This document shows positions 21,814 to 33,461 of a stretch of DNA of 64,000 bases, in pieces (positions within the stretch are counted from its first letter, which is position 1; the number at the start of each line of letters is the position of its first letter). This DNA is from Escarpia spicata (lineage: Eukaryota; Annelida; Polychaeta; Sabellida; Siboglinidae), in contig OZ023205.1 in the NCBI GenBank assembly GCA_963995525.1, forward strand, positions 47,049,748-47,113,747, given 5' to 3'. The position numbers were made by a program, and so were the translations under genes. The notes below the pieces were generated by a model. The model saw only the letters and a list, made by a program, of their open reading frames with translations. It had not been told where the DNA came from and made no database searches.

Positions 21814-23230
21814 CTGCAACATACCAAAATTATAAAACTTAGTTTGACTATTTACCACATCATTCTATATATAATATTTATAATATGTATTGTATGTATT
21901 TAAATTAGTAATGTTTTATATTTGTAGAATTTATTAGTTATTTTATTATTATTATTCCTCAATGGCACAAATCACACTCATGTCTCACAGTCCGGATTGG
22001 GATCAATTGTAAAATGCTTAATTTTTAATTAATTACAATGTAAACATTCTCATTGTTACAAGGATGTGTGATTGTAATTGACCCTGTAACTGACCATTAT
22101 AACTGACCATTGTATTTTAACTGTGAAAATAAAGACGCATATATTCATCTACAGCACTGTCTAAAAAGTAATAGTTATTATACATGAAATTTAGTTTATA
22201 TAAAAGAATGCAGTTATACTCAACCTATGAATTATTGATCTTTTCCAGAGCACTGTAATTGATTTTTTGAAGCGACTTTAATAAAATAAATATTGTTTAT
22301 GAAGCACAATAATTGTACTTTTGTGAAATAATGATGACTTGAGTTGATCAATTGAACTGAGTAGTTTCAGTATTCTGTTTAAAGATAAATTAAAAAACCA
22401 CAGATAGTAGATTAACCTCTAAGTAATATCCCAGATGAATAAAATATTTAACTGATGATTTCCTTAGAGATGTTTCACAAATAATTTTGTTTCATACTAC
22501 AATACCCACAAAATGTTAATTTATATAATTTTGAGAACACGCCTTAGAAAAAAATGACATACACACACAATAAGTATGTCAATGTCACTGATAAGAATCA
22601 GGCATATTTTGATTATATTCCAGCAACAGCTGTTAGTCCTTGATAGAAGTTACAATGAGGTTGAAGGACAGTCAAATGGGACAACTGATTTTCAAGATAA
22701 ACTCACTACCAATCGTTATAAGGTGACACCATGTTTTGCTCGTGTGTACAATCCTTTCATATATAGTATTTCAGAGTTATCCGTGTTTTATAACAAATTT
22801 AATTGATGTATCTTATCCTGTTTGCAAGTGACAATGGAAAGGCCACTAGGTGTGCATATCATGCTTAAAACGTGACAATTCTCACTGGTGCGTTATTACT
22901 GATTTTAACATTTAAATTTGATGACCATTTCTAACTCAGACATACCACTATGGAGGCCCTTGAATTTGTAATAAAATATTCCTCATTCAGTATCAGATTA
23001 TGTTCCTGTCTGCTGTCTGCATTAACCAGGTGACCTCTGATCAGAGGGACAATAACAAGATAAAAACATACACTGAGAAATTGTCCCACACAGCCATTGT
23101 AGGCTGGTCAGAGAGTCCGTTGGTCTGCCACACAGCGGGTCATTGTAAAATGGCTGCCAATCGAAACACAATATCCAACAGACCAGTCCCAGAAGGATAC
23201 CTCCAATATTTGTAAGCTTATCCAGCTTTA
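21814..23230. other. Intron sequence, nothing recognised
   Basis: AT-rich sequence in the long intron between the two Q-rich exons. No element that I can support. Confidence 0.5.
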
Positions 23231-23234
23231 AACA

Positions 23235-23395
23235 TTTAGGTAATTCTCACACTGGTAATGAAATAACCATTATTAATAAATATTAATGCTAGTATATTTC
23301 TGTACTCCTCACACTGGTAATGAAATAACCATTATAAATAAATAATAATATTAACACATTTTTGTACTCCTCACAATGGTACTGATATAACCATT
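23235..23395. repeat. Short array, CTCCTCACACTGGTAATGAA units, three copies
   Basis: Three diverged copies of a roughly 60-70-bp unit (CACACTGGTAATGAAATAAC, CATTATAAATAAA). A further similar piece (ACATTTAGGTAATCATCACA) follows the LINE that ends near 24245. Confidence 0.7.
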
Positions 23396-24245
23396 ATATG
23401 GTAGGCTTCCGTCGGTCAGGAGTCGACCATGGATGATGCGCTCTAGTTGGCATTGTTGCATCTGGGACAGCGTCGGCTGTGGCTGATGAGGCCGATGAGG
23501 GAGTGGCAGTCCCTGCCGCAGTGGTCACATCTATAGGTCGTCTCTGGGTGGCTAGAAGGTTGGCGTTCCTTTTGACGAGCTCTCCTGTCTTCAGCCAGGC
23601 TCCGCAGCTGTTCTTCGCCTGCCCTGAGCTGGTTCTGTAGAACACCTCTCCACTTGGTGCGATCTGCGGCGATCTCCTCCCAGGACTGAAGGCTGATATT
23701 TATTGCCTTCATATCATGCTTACATACATCCTTGTAGCGCAGCTGAGGCCGTCCAACAGTCCTCCTGCCACTTAGCCAGAAAACAGTTCGCTGTAGAGAA
23801 TGTCTTTGGGGATGCGGCCATCTTGCATCCTTCATACATGACCAAGCCAGTGTAACCTGCGTTGTATGAGTAGCGTGTGCATTGTAGGCAGGCCAGCATG
23901 AGAAAGTACTGCTCGAAGAGATCCCCAAGATTCGCCGCAGACATCGTAGATGGAAGGTGTTGAGCTTCTTCTCTTGTTTAACGTATGTTACCCAGGTCTC
24001 ACTGCCACACAGCAGTGTACTGACGACGCAGGCTTTGTACACTGCGATTGTTGTCTTGACTGTGAGTTTTGAGTTCTCCCAGACACGTGTGGTAAGACGA
24101 GCAAGAGTGGATGCAGCTTTCCCTATGCGATCTCGTTGTCCAGGGAGAGGCTATCGCTGATAGTAGACCCCAGGTAAGTGAACCGGTGAACAGTTTCCAG
24201 TTCATACTTGTCCTGGCCCAACATGTTTGTCTTTTTCAGACTTAT
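23396..24245 (-). mobile_element. 5'-truncated LINE, C-terminal ORF2 remnant
   Basis: The minus strand encodes a typical LINE ORF2 C-terminus. From the 5' side it reads YLGSTISDSLSLDNEIA, RLTTRVWENSKLTVKTTIAV, YKACVVSTLLCGSETWVTY, LNTFHLRCLRRILGIS, RTVGRPQLRYKDVCKHDMK and a closing Cys/His finger CDHCGRDCHSLIGLISHSRR. One in-frame stop and diverged segments show that it is dead. The catalytic domain is absent (5' truncation). It lies in a FoxP intron, in the same orientation, and appears to be inserted in or beside the short array to its left. Confidence 0.85.
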
Positions 24246-24249
24246 GGTA

Positions 24250-25110
24250 ATTTTTACATTTAGGTAATCATCACAACGGTGAAAAACTTATATTTACAAT
24301 GAAACACAAGCCAATTTACTGCGGTTTTACATTGGTGTTGCCTACTAAACAATCTTGGTTTTGCCTACAAAGTTATCTTATTATTGTACAATCTCAAATT
24401 TTTGCAGTTTGCACGGCAATAATTTGAGGCAAAGGGCAAAACCAACAGCTAAACATGACTGTTGTGAACACAAGACAAACGACATCTAGTTTGTAAATAT
24501 AAAAAGGTAAGTTCTTCTACAGCACAGTATCCAGACCTCAGGACAGCTCAAAGCACATTACACTTCACTCACTGGCAGACCTGTTCAATCCAACACCATT
24601 TAGACTTCTCTGAGAAGCATCCAACCATGCTGCAATTAATGCGCAAAGTCTATTCGTACACAAATATCCACCACTGTTTATAGCCAGGTACTCATTCATA
24701 CAGATGAGTGAACTGGAGCAACGTAGAGTTAATGAACGTGCCCAAGGTTCAACATCGCAGCATTGTAGTTACTAACGACATTGTAGTTACTAACGACAAA
24801 ATCGAGGTTGGCCCGGATTCTACACAAGTGCCTCTCACTTTTTCAGATTTTTCAGTCACGTTTTTGTATGCGTCTTTGGAGCACATGCAGCAGAAAAATA
24901 TGCAGCATTTAAGTGTACAACGCGTTATTGGCATGTTTCTGCTGTCCAGGTGAATTCTTGGCTACTAACTTTCGGTAGTCAGAATGGTTGAATGGGTCAT
25001 TTTATTGGGATTTCCAGTAGTGTCCTTTGATCTGGGGTACGGGCATTTGATCATCATGACCTGCACAGTGCGGCATGATGGACTGACAGTTCTAGGTCCA
25101 AGTACAGCGG
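24250..25110. other. Intron sequence, nothing recognised
   Basis: AT-rich. An 18-bp word (ATTGTAGTTACTAACGAC) is directly duplicated near 24763. No gene or element recognised. Confidence 0.5.
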
Positions 25111-25113
25111 TAC

Positions 25114-25415
25114 GGGCGCACGATAGTGTAGTGGTTAGCACATCCGCCTGACATGCCGGCGCCCCGAGTTCAATACCCGGACCGGGCAGGTAAGGATATA
25201 CTTGGTGTAAAAACCTGGCTCTAACATTGGGGACTGTGTATCCCTAGTGACTCGGAGATCATGTTAATGTCGGTCCCGTCTCAATCTGGGACGTAAAAGA
25301 ACCACTGAGGACGACAAGCACCCTGGCAGTGACCACCCTCACTCAGTGCCAGCATAGAAAGGTCGGCTTGGCGATAATGTTCTGAAAAAGGCTGACTAGT
25401 TGAATGAGACCTCAT
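25114..25415 (+). mobile_element. tRNA-derived SINE
   Basis: The head looks like a degenerate tRNA: A-box-like TAGTGTAGTGG at 25124-25134 and B-box-like AGTTCAATACC at 25167-25177, at the spacing of a pol III internal promoter. A non-tRNA body follows (GTCCCGTCTCAATCTGGGAC, then GTAAAAGAACCACTG). The tRNA cloverleaf is not complete, so it is not annotated as a tRNA gene. Confidence 0.75.
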
Positions 25416-25933
25416 AAGATCATAACATTGTAACCACAATATATACAGACTAGTCAGTTAATAGAACGTTGCCGGGTGCTGGAAACAACTAGGAAACAAC
25501 TATTTCAATGAACTGCCACAAATTGAGTAGGATATCTGCCAGGGACAGTGCAGTTCACTAACATCTCTGGCTTGCGGTGAGTCTGTACATCTAACACATC
25601 TAATACATCATGTCACACTTCAGAAGAAATTATGTCTAGTGATTCATGTGTACCAAAGTACAAAGCAGAAAGGGGATAAAAACTAAAGCATCAATTTTGT
25701 TTCAGCTACCACTAAAAAGCAAAACTTCTAACGACATGTCCAGTTATCACCTGCAATTTACAGCTAAGCTAACTTTTAATGTCTATATGCTAGTCAGTGA
25801 TAACTAAAACAAAATTGACACCGATATATCCGCACGTATATCGATATATATGCCGATATATCAGTGGCCTAATTAAAATCAATGTAAAACATTTAAAAAA
25901 TACATTAACAGGACGTCACCTGTCCCAGACCCC

Positions 25934-26464
25934 GTAGAATCATTCACCAACTGCAAGCCTGCAGCCAGTGTTGAATGAATTATGCAAACAAGTTTTTGCA
26001 AAGCTACTTAAATATATACATTTATCTCAACTGAGAATAAACACCCCAGTTTTAAAGAAAAAATCTGTCTGACTGTTCACAGGTGCTCATAAATAAGTAT
26101 ACAAGTAAAATAATTTTTTGTAATTGCACTTATTGCAGCATGGCTGAATCCTTCCCAGAGAAGTCAAGATGGTGTTCAAGTAAACAGATCTGGCAGGGGA
26201 TGCTGCAGGGGATGAAGTGTGATGTGATTTCAGCAGTGCTAAAAACTAAATACAACACCTAAAATTAACTTTACTTAGTTATTTATGAGCACATCTAAAC
26301 CTAGTCAAAACGTTGGTAACAGACAGATTTTTTTCTTTAACATTGGGGTGTTTATTCTCAGTTGAGATAAATGTCTATTTGAAGAAAGTAGCTTTCCTAA
26401 AACTTGTTTGCACAGTTCATTCACCACTGGCTGCAGGCTTGCAGTTGATGAATGATTCTACAGC
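25934..26464. repeat. Long inverted repeat, about 140-bp arms, 250-bp loop
   Basis: The left arm (25934-26070) and the reverse complement of the right arm (26321-26464) agree closely, for example CAACTGCAAGCCTGCAGCCA and ATTTATCTCAACTGAGAATA in both. Weaker similarity extends outward to about 25868 and 26530. The loop contains a retroposon-like segment related to 54.7 kb. Confidence 0.9.
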
Positions 26465-26590
26465 GACTGGAACATCTGATGCTGTATTAAAAATATATTT
26501 TTTAAATGTGTTATGTTGACTTTATTAAAATCTTGTAAGCATTAATGCTAGTTTCTATTCAGAGCTGAATATGTTGGATTGTTGTTGTTG

Positions 26591-26830
26591 TTCTCCTGAT
26601 TCCCTGTCGTCAGGGGTGAGGCTGGCATTGATTCCCTGTCGTCAGGGGTGAGGCTGGCCTTGATTCCCTGTCGTCAGGGGTGAGGCTGGACTTGATTCCC
26701 TGTGGTCAGGGGTGAGGCTGGCCTTGGTTCCCTGTCGTCAGGGGTGAGGCTAGACTTGATTCCCTGTCATCAGGGGCGAGGCTGGCCTTGATTCCCTGTC
26801 ATCAGGGGCGAGGCTGGCCTTGGTTCTGTT
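26591..26830. repeat. 32-bp tandem repeat at the LINE 3' end
   Basis: ATTCCCTGTCGTCAGGGGTG followed by AGGCTGGCCTTG repeats about seven to eight times with a 32-bp period. A single copy of the same word lies at the equivalent end of the LINE at 3045-4100. Confidence 0.93.
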
Positions 26831-28495
26831 CCTCGATTTCAGTTTCCTTCTTTTTCCTTACTTATCTTGCACTGCTCTCTCCACTAACTGTCTCCGTTCC
26901 CCTCTATCTTTTGCTCTCGTTCTCCACTCCTCTCCCAATCCTTACAAGTCTCTCTTTATGCAGTCCTCCCATCACAGTCTAGGTCTTCCTCGCCTCCTTT
27001 TCCCCTCCACTCTCTGGGCATCTGCTTTCTTTGCCAGCCGTTCTCCTCCCATTCTTTCCACATGCCCAGCCCACTTCAGTCGACTCCTCACCAGCTTCTT
27101 CCTAAGGCTTTTTTTTACTCCAGCCTTCTCTCTCAATTCTTTCGTTCTTTGCTTATCAGTCTCCCCACTTCCGCAATTCTTCTTACCCAGTTGTTTTCAC
27201 AAACCTGCACCCTCTCTTGTTGTTTCTCTGTCAGTGCCATCGTCTCTAGGCCATACAGGTATGCCAGGGTAACACATGAACAGAGCATCTTTCCTTTGAG
27301 TTTACGCGATATGCGCCTGTCTCCCATCTCACCTTCAACTTTCCTCCAAGCGTTTGTCCCTGCTTTTATCCTCCTGCGAATTTTGGTGTCTAAGTTACCG
27401 TCCCCATATATCGCTCCACCCAGGTATACAAAACTAACTCTTTGTTTTAGTTTCTTCCCAGCTCTTTGTATTGCTGACCTACCAAAGTACCTCCTCCGTC
27501 TTCTCCAAACTAACTTTCAGTCCATGTCTGCTGAACACACCCTTCCACTCTGTCAGTTGTTCTTGGAGATCTGCTTCCCCGTCCGCTACCACTGCCAGAT
27601 CGTCTGCATACAGTAGCTTCGGAGGATATCTCTCGTAGCAGTCTTTCTGCTTATCAGTTCCACCACTGCGATAAACAACAGTGGGCTCAGGGTGCTCCCC
27701 TGTCTCAGTCCAACATTCGCTTCAAACTCTCCTGATGCCCCCCCCCCCATCCACACAATACCCTACTCTTTGTTTCTTTATATGTCCCTTCTACCATCCT
27801 GACCATCTACCTCAGTGTCGCCATCGTCATCTCTCTTGGTATGGTATCATTTGTTTCATCAGGTCTATGAATCACACCGCCATATCTTCCTGTCCCTACA
27901 ATTTCTTTTCTACTAACTGCCTCAGGGAAAACATCCCATCAGTTGTTCCTCTTCCTGTTCTAAAACCCTGCTGTTCTTCACTGATTTTCCCTTCCACTAC
28001 TGCTGTTATTCTGCCATCCAGGATTCTTTCCAGCATCTTTCCAACATATAGCTTAGCAAAGTAATGCCTCTGTATTTTCCATGGTAATGCACGTATCCTT
28101 TTATTTTCCATACTGGGACAATCAGCCCCGTTCTCCACTCTTCTGGGATCTTCCCCTCTCTCATGCAGGTGTTCAGCAATCTTCTTGTCCACCATATTCC
28201 AAATCGTTCAGCCACCACCAGCATCTCCACTCGCACTTCATCAATACCTGCCACCCGACCTTTCTTCATCTTCTTCATTGCTCTCTGTACCTCAGCACCC
28301 ACAATCTTCTATACATTTTCTTCTCCCTCAACTGCCCTTGGTAGATCCAGTTCTCTGTTTCCCTTTGGTTTAGCATTGCCTTGAAATACTCCTCCCAGAC
28401 CTGTAGCACCTCTTTCCTGTCTGTAACTAGCTTTCTGTTCTTGTCTTTGATCAATGTTCCAGCTTTCACATCCTTGCTATACTCATTATGTTCTA
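26830..28495 (-). mobile_element. LINE ORF2, reverse-transcriptase half (3' part of a split copy)
   Basis: The minus strand encodes the reverse transcriptase of the same family as 3045-4100. In 5'-3' order it reads VKAGTLIKDKNRKLVTDRKE, VLQVWEEYFKAMLNQRE, EVQRAMKKMKKGRVAGIDEV, IPEEWRTGLIVPVWK, YRGITLLSYMLER, EEQQGFRTGRGTTD, the catalytic YADD at 27599-27610, MGDRRISRKLKGKMLCSC and YLYGLETMALTEKQQERVQV. Frameshifts break it. Its 5' continuation lies at 33462-35300, separated by the inserted plus-strand LINE at 28.5-33.5 kb. Confidence 0.9.
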
Positions 28496-28836
28496 AAGCC
28501 CTGCTGTTCTTATATATATTACATGTATATTATACTTATATCACGTGATTTGAACTAGTTCGTAGTCTTGCATCGCTCCTACTACTGCCTTCAATTTCAC
28601 GAGTACTCACAGTGGACTTTGTGTGAAAGTCAGTCGACATGATCAGGATGAATCGTGGATACCATGGATTACTTATTTTGTGCGTTATCCCGATTGGAAC
28701 TATGAATTTGTGATATTTTCAACAATCGCACACACCTGTTAGCAACTACAAACAACTGCATGCAGAACAATGACCAAACATGACTGGACAGTTCTAGGCA
28801 TTTATCCTAATCACCAAGTCACCAAAACAACACAGC

Positions 28837-29502
28837 ATGCCCAGAACTCCGAAACAGGACAAATCCGAGATGGACGAAATCCGCCGTTCTCTTGAATTTT
28901 TATGCAACTCCTTTGACAATATTAAGAAGCAGACCACAGCAACTGATAAGCGTATCACTGAGCTGCTGGAGATCATCAAGGCGAAAAACAAGCGCATATC
29001 AAAGTTGGAGGCACGAGTGAACGATCTGAAGCAAAATAAAAAAAAGAACATCATCATCACAGGCCTGAATATTCACAGTTATGCCTCGACCGCCACTACG
29101 AAGAAACCAAGCACCCAGAGCTCGACATCGACCGCCACTGGGGACACTCCGACCGTCTCCGAGAGTGTCATGATGAGAACAAACTTCATTAACTTCGCCA
29201 GACAGAAGTTGAATGTCACGATCGAATCGTACAACATAACTGCGATCTATGACCTTTTGCCATGGCATGATGGTAAACATCCCATCATCATTCAGTCTCA
29301 TTCGGCTAACAAGAAAGCCGACCTAATGATGAAACGAGGCGCGTTGAGGGGAACGGACATTTATATGAATGACCACCTCTCAATGCACAACACCGAACTC
29401 TTTCGTCAAGCGCGACCGGAAGATCCACAGTGCGTGGACACAAAACTGCAGCGTCTTCATCATGGTTCGAGAGAACGGCCAACGACTGAAAGTGAAGTTT
29501 GA
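28837..29502 (+). pseudogene. LINE ORF1 (coiled-coil nucleic-acid-binding protein), frameshifted at the end
   Basis: A 221-codon frame beginning MPRTPKQDKSEMDEIRRSLE. Residues of about 8-70 form a charged heptad-rich coiled coil (ITELLEIIKAKNKRISKLEA), followed by NIIITGLNIHSYAST, which resembles the start of the RRM-like part of LINE ORF1 proteins. Near the C-terminus the natural continuation VFIMVRENGQRLKVKFEL is found in the +1 frame, so a 1-bp frameshift near 29450 broke the original end. ORF1 proteins coat LINE RNA, which is known of the family rather than shown here. Confidence 0.75.
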
Positions 29503-30159
29503 ACTCTGTAATGTTCAGTATTGACCATGGCTGGTGTAGATCTTGCGTGCTCCACGTGCCATACTCTAGTTCACTGGAGATATGTGAACAATGCATTTTT
29601 GTATTACATATTTTCTATGTTAATATACATAGTTACAACATGATGCCATCATTGTGTTATACTATGTACGATGTTTTCTAGTCAATATTCACATTGTTTT
29701 CATTTTGGGGAGGACAATGTTTCTACATTTTCTTTTCACTACGTTTAGTGTTAGTCATTTTACATTATTATTTTGGGGACAGTGCATAATATATATTATT
29801 TCCCCAAAGCTTAGTGTCTACGCAATAATCGTTTTGTGTTTTGTTCAATATACTTACATTATTCTCACTCTATGTTCATGTTGTGGCAGTACATATGCTG
29901 TAATTTATTTTCACACATTTTATGCTGATGCAATAAGTACATTGCGTTATATTTGCATGCGGAATATTCATAATATTCTCTATAACAAAAATGTATTTGT
30001 ATTATGGACAGGGCATAGCTTGTGCAGCTCTTTCACAATGTTTAGTCCATGTTTAATTGATGTGTCCTGTAAATATAAAGCACTAATGTTTATCCAGTTT
30101 TCCAATATGATTGATAACAATTATTTCTTAACGCAATGTGGTGGTCTAGAGAAAAAATA

Positions 30160-33110
30160 ACATATTAAAAACGGATGAATTAAAAAAAGATGACGATATT
30201 GAACCATTTCAACATTCAGCATACTTTGACGATGATAATTTAATAAACCATTTAACGAACAAGCAAAGCAAATTCATCGTCCTAAGCCTAAATGTCGAAG
30301 TTTAAATAAAAAAATTGACAAAATTAAAATAAAGCTAGAGACATTCGGAAGTAGTGGCTGTGAGATTAGTGCTCTATGTTTACAAGAAACAGCTCGATGA
30401 AGAGGCTGACACTTCTTTATTTCAAATAGATGGATATACATTAATATGCCAAGGCAACAACTGTAGTGCACATGCTGGCTTGGCAATCTACCTCAGCAAG
30501 AAATACAATTAAAAATCTGTAAATATCCATGCTAATACAGACATTTGGGAAGGTCAATTTATTGAAATAACATGTTGTGCATGAAGAAAAACAATACTTC
30601 TTGGAAATATATATAGACCAGTTAGAGATCTGATTGAAAACTACTGTATATTTACAGTTGAATTTGCATCAAATTGAGATGATTTACAAAAATCTAAAAG
30701 TAAAATAATAATTGCAGAAGATTACAATATTGATTTGCTTAAAATTAACGAAAAACCCACATGTGAATATTTAGATACAATCGTTTTACGTGGTTTCTTC
30801 CCTAAAATTACTATGCCAACATGACTTTTAGAATATCAGGGAACACTCATTGATAATTTGTCAAAAGGATTGTTCAAATCCTCAGCTGGTATTTTAGTGA
30901 GCAATATTTCTGATAACTTTCCATACTTTCTCTAAGTGTGGAATATGTCAAAACCACTAGTGCGATACCAAGGTTTATACGAGTAAAACAACAAAATACT
31001 GACTCACACAATAAATTTAAAATTGAAATAATAAACTCAAATATTTATGATAAACTTAACAGATACTCATGCGGATCCGAATGAAAATTACACTATCTGC
31101 GATGAAATTTTTACTGCAGCTTTTTTGTGTGCGCAGAATTTCTACCTATTAAAGTAATTAAATTTAACAAATATAAACATAAGAAAACTCCTTGGATTAC
31201 CAAGGGCATTATTATGTCGATAAAGTTTAGAAACAAATTGTATTCGAGAATGAGACAGACTCCCGTAAATACAGAGCAGTATCGTAAACTTAAAACTGAC
31301 TTGTATACTTATAATAAAATTCTTAAAAGTACTATTAGATTAGCTAAGCAAATACATTACCAATCCAGTTTTGAAAAGCATAAGCATGATGTTAAAAAGA
31401 TGTGGTGTTTAATTAAAGAAATTATTCAGAAAAGTCAAAAGAAAGCACAATTTCCAGATTGTTTAAAGTCGATGGGAAAATTATTAGCGACAAATGCATT
31501 ATTGCAAACAGATTTAACACGTTTTTTACTAATGCTGGTCGTACTCTAGCCTCTAAAACAACTACAAGAGGAGGTAAATCATACAAAGATTACCTGAAAA
31601 AACGATATTTCACACCTTCAGCTTTAACCCAATTGACTACTGTTAATATAACTCACCGTTTACCTCCAAAATCAAGTTGTGGAAAAGACGGTATATCAGC
31701 ACAATTACTAAAATATTAAAAAAAAGATATCAGCAATGCAGTCACTCTAATTATTAATCAATCAATATAATAACTGGTATATTCCCAAACAAATAAAAAA
31801 TTGCTAAAATCATACCCCTTTTCAAAAATGTGATGTTTCTGACTAACAACTATTGTCCTATTTATATCCTGCCAGTGATTTCAAAAATGTTTGATAAAAT
31901 CCACGATTACTTCCATTCCAAAGCCTTATACTACAATAGCCAATATGGGTTTAGAAAGAAACATTCTACTGAGCTTGCTACACTCAAAATTATAGACATA
32001 ATTATACAAGAACTTGATAAATCGGTTACTCCAATAAATATATACCTTGATTTAGCATTTGACACAATTGATCACAATATATTGGTACAGAAGTGAAATT
32101 ACTACAGATTAAATGACAAGGTTCTGGATCTTTGCAAGAGTTATTTACAAAATCATAAGCAAAACATAGAAATTGAAAATGTTAAGTCTAAGGAAATAGT
32201 CCCTCAAGGTTCAATTGTAGAGCCACTCTTATTTATGATATACATAAATAACATAGCACTTTCTAGTGACCTTTTCAAATTTATAACGTATGCTGACGAT
32301 ACTGGTACACTAAATACATTTAACGATTCAGAAGGCCAAATGCAAAGTGAAAATATTAAAAAAGAACTAACGAAGATTAGCAATTGGTTGGAAGCTAATA
32401 AACCGTCACTAAATGCCTAAGACTAAATTAATGATTTTCATATGCCTCAAAAGAAAGTAAAATACCCTGTGTTACAAATAGGTGGGGCATACATTGAATG
32501 TGTAAATGATTAAACAAATTTAGGCATCACAATAAATAACCATTTAAACGGCAGTCATACAAACAAAATAGCGAATAAAATATCTAAAACAATAGACATA
32601 TTAAATAAAAACTTTTTACCACTTAATACATTATATATTATGTACAATGCTCTTATTCTCCCTCATATTAAATATGGCTTACTTTTATGGGGTCATCAGG
32701 CATGTTGAATTTTCAAATTACAGAAAAAAGTAATACAAATAATATCCGTAAGTAAATATAATGCTCACACAAGTCCTATTTTTAAAAGACTTCAGTTGTT
32801 AAAGTTGGATGACATTTATAAAATCCAACAATTAAAATTTTACTACAAATTAATTAACAATCTTTACCCTACTACAGTACTTCAATGTTTTTTCAAACAC
32901 ACACGTCTATGATATTCGTCAGCACTGCACAAGTGAAATATATAATCTGTATATGTCCAGATTCAAACATGAATTTGCCAAAAATTGCATTAGACACAAC
33001 ATAGTAGAGACAGTTAACAATATACCAAGTATTTTCATGAATAAAATTTACACCCAGTCTATATGGCTTTTCAACATACACAAACAACTTTTTTATTTTA
33101 AATTATGAAT
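30160..33110 (+). pseudogene. LINE ORF2 remnant, endonuclease plus reverse transcriptase
   Basis: Pieces in order on the plus strand: KFIVLSLNVEV (endonuclease start), DTSLFQIDGYTLICQGNNC, ILLGNIYRPVRDL, IIIAEDYNIDLLKIN, TPWITKGIIMSIKFRNKLYS, FNTFFTNAGRTLASK, LPPKSSCGKDGISAQLLKY, YCPIYILPVISKMFDKI, YGFRKKHSTELATLKI, the catalytic FITYADDTGTL with YADD at 32289-32300, KISNWLEANKPSLNA, and a C-terminus with LPHIKYGLLLWGH. There are many stops and shifts. The D of the FDTIDHNIL motif and YADD are still visible, but the gene cannot be functional as it stands. Confidence 0.85.
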
Positions 33111-33461
33111 ACAATTGTCATATTCATAATTGCTTTATTTGTAATTCATAATACGTATTGAAATGTATACCTAAGTATCCATATATACGTCAATGTGTAC
33201 ACGAGTACGTATAATCAGTCCTTGTATTATGTATGCATGTTGATACATTGAGTAATCATCAACTATAAAAACAAGTCATATGCTATTCTGATTTGTGTCA
33301 AGTAAATCTTGTTGTTGTTTATATTTATGGGTGGCTCCTGTGCTAGAGATATTATATATCTTAATGGGAGTCTCCCGACCTTATCTATTACATACGTTAT
33401 TTATTGTATATGCCATGTATCATATTTATAGGTCAAATAATTTGATTCTGAGTTCAGAGTT

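Larger units (their letters stand above)
28500..33460 (+). mobile_element. Near-full-length CR1/Jockey-like LINE, nested in another LINE
   Basis: A plus-strand element of about 5 kb carrying an ORF1 (28837-29502), an AT-rich spacer, and a decayed ORF2 with endonuclease and reverse-transcriptase pieces (about 30160-33110). The 3' region has GGGTGGCTCCTGTGCTAGAG and GGGAGTCTCCCGACC. Its boundaries are inferred from where the interrupted minus-strand LINE stops (near 28495) and resumes (near 33462). I could not find a convincing target-site duplication. Confidence 0.8.

Noticed and set aside
25114..25186. tRNA gene
   Set aside because: A and B boxes are present, but the stems do not pair as a full cloverleaf and a SINE body follows directly.
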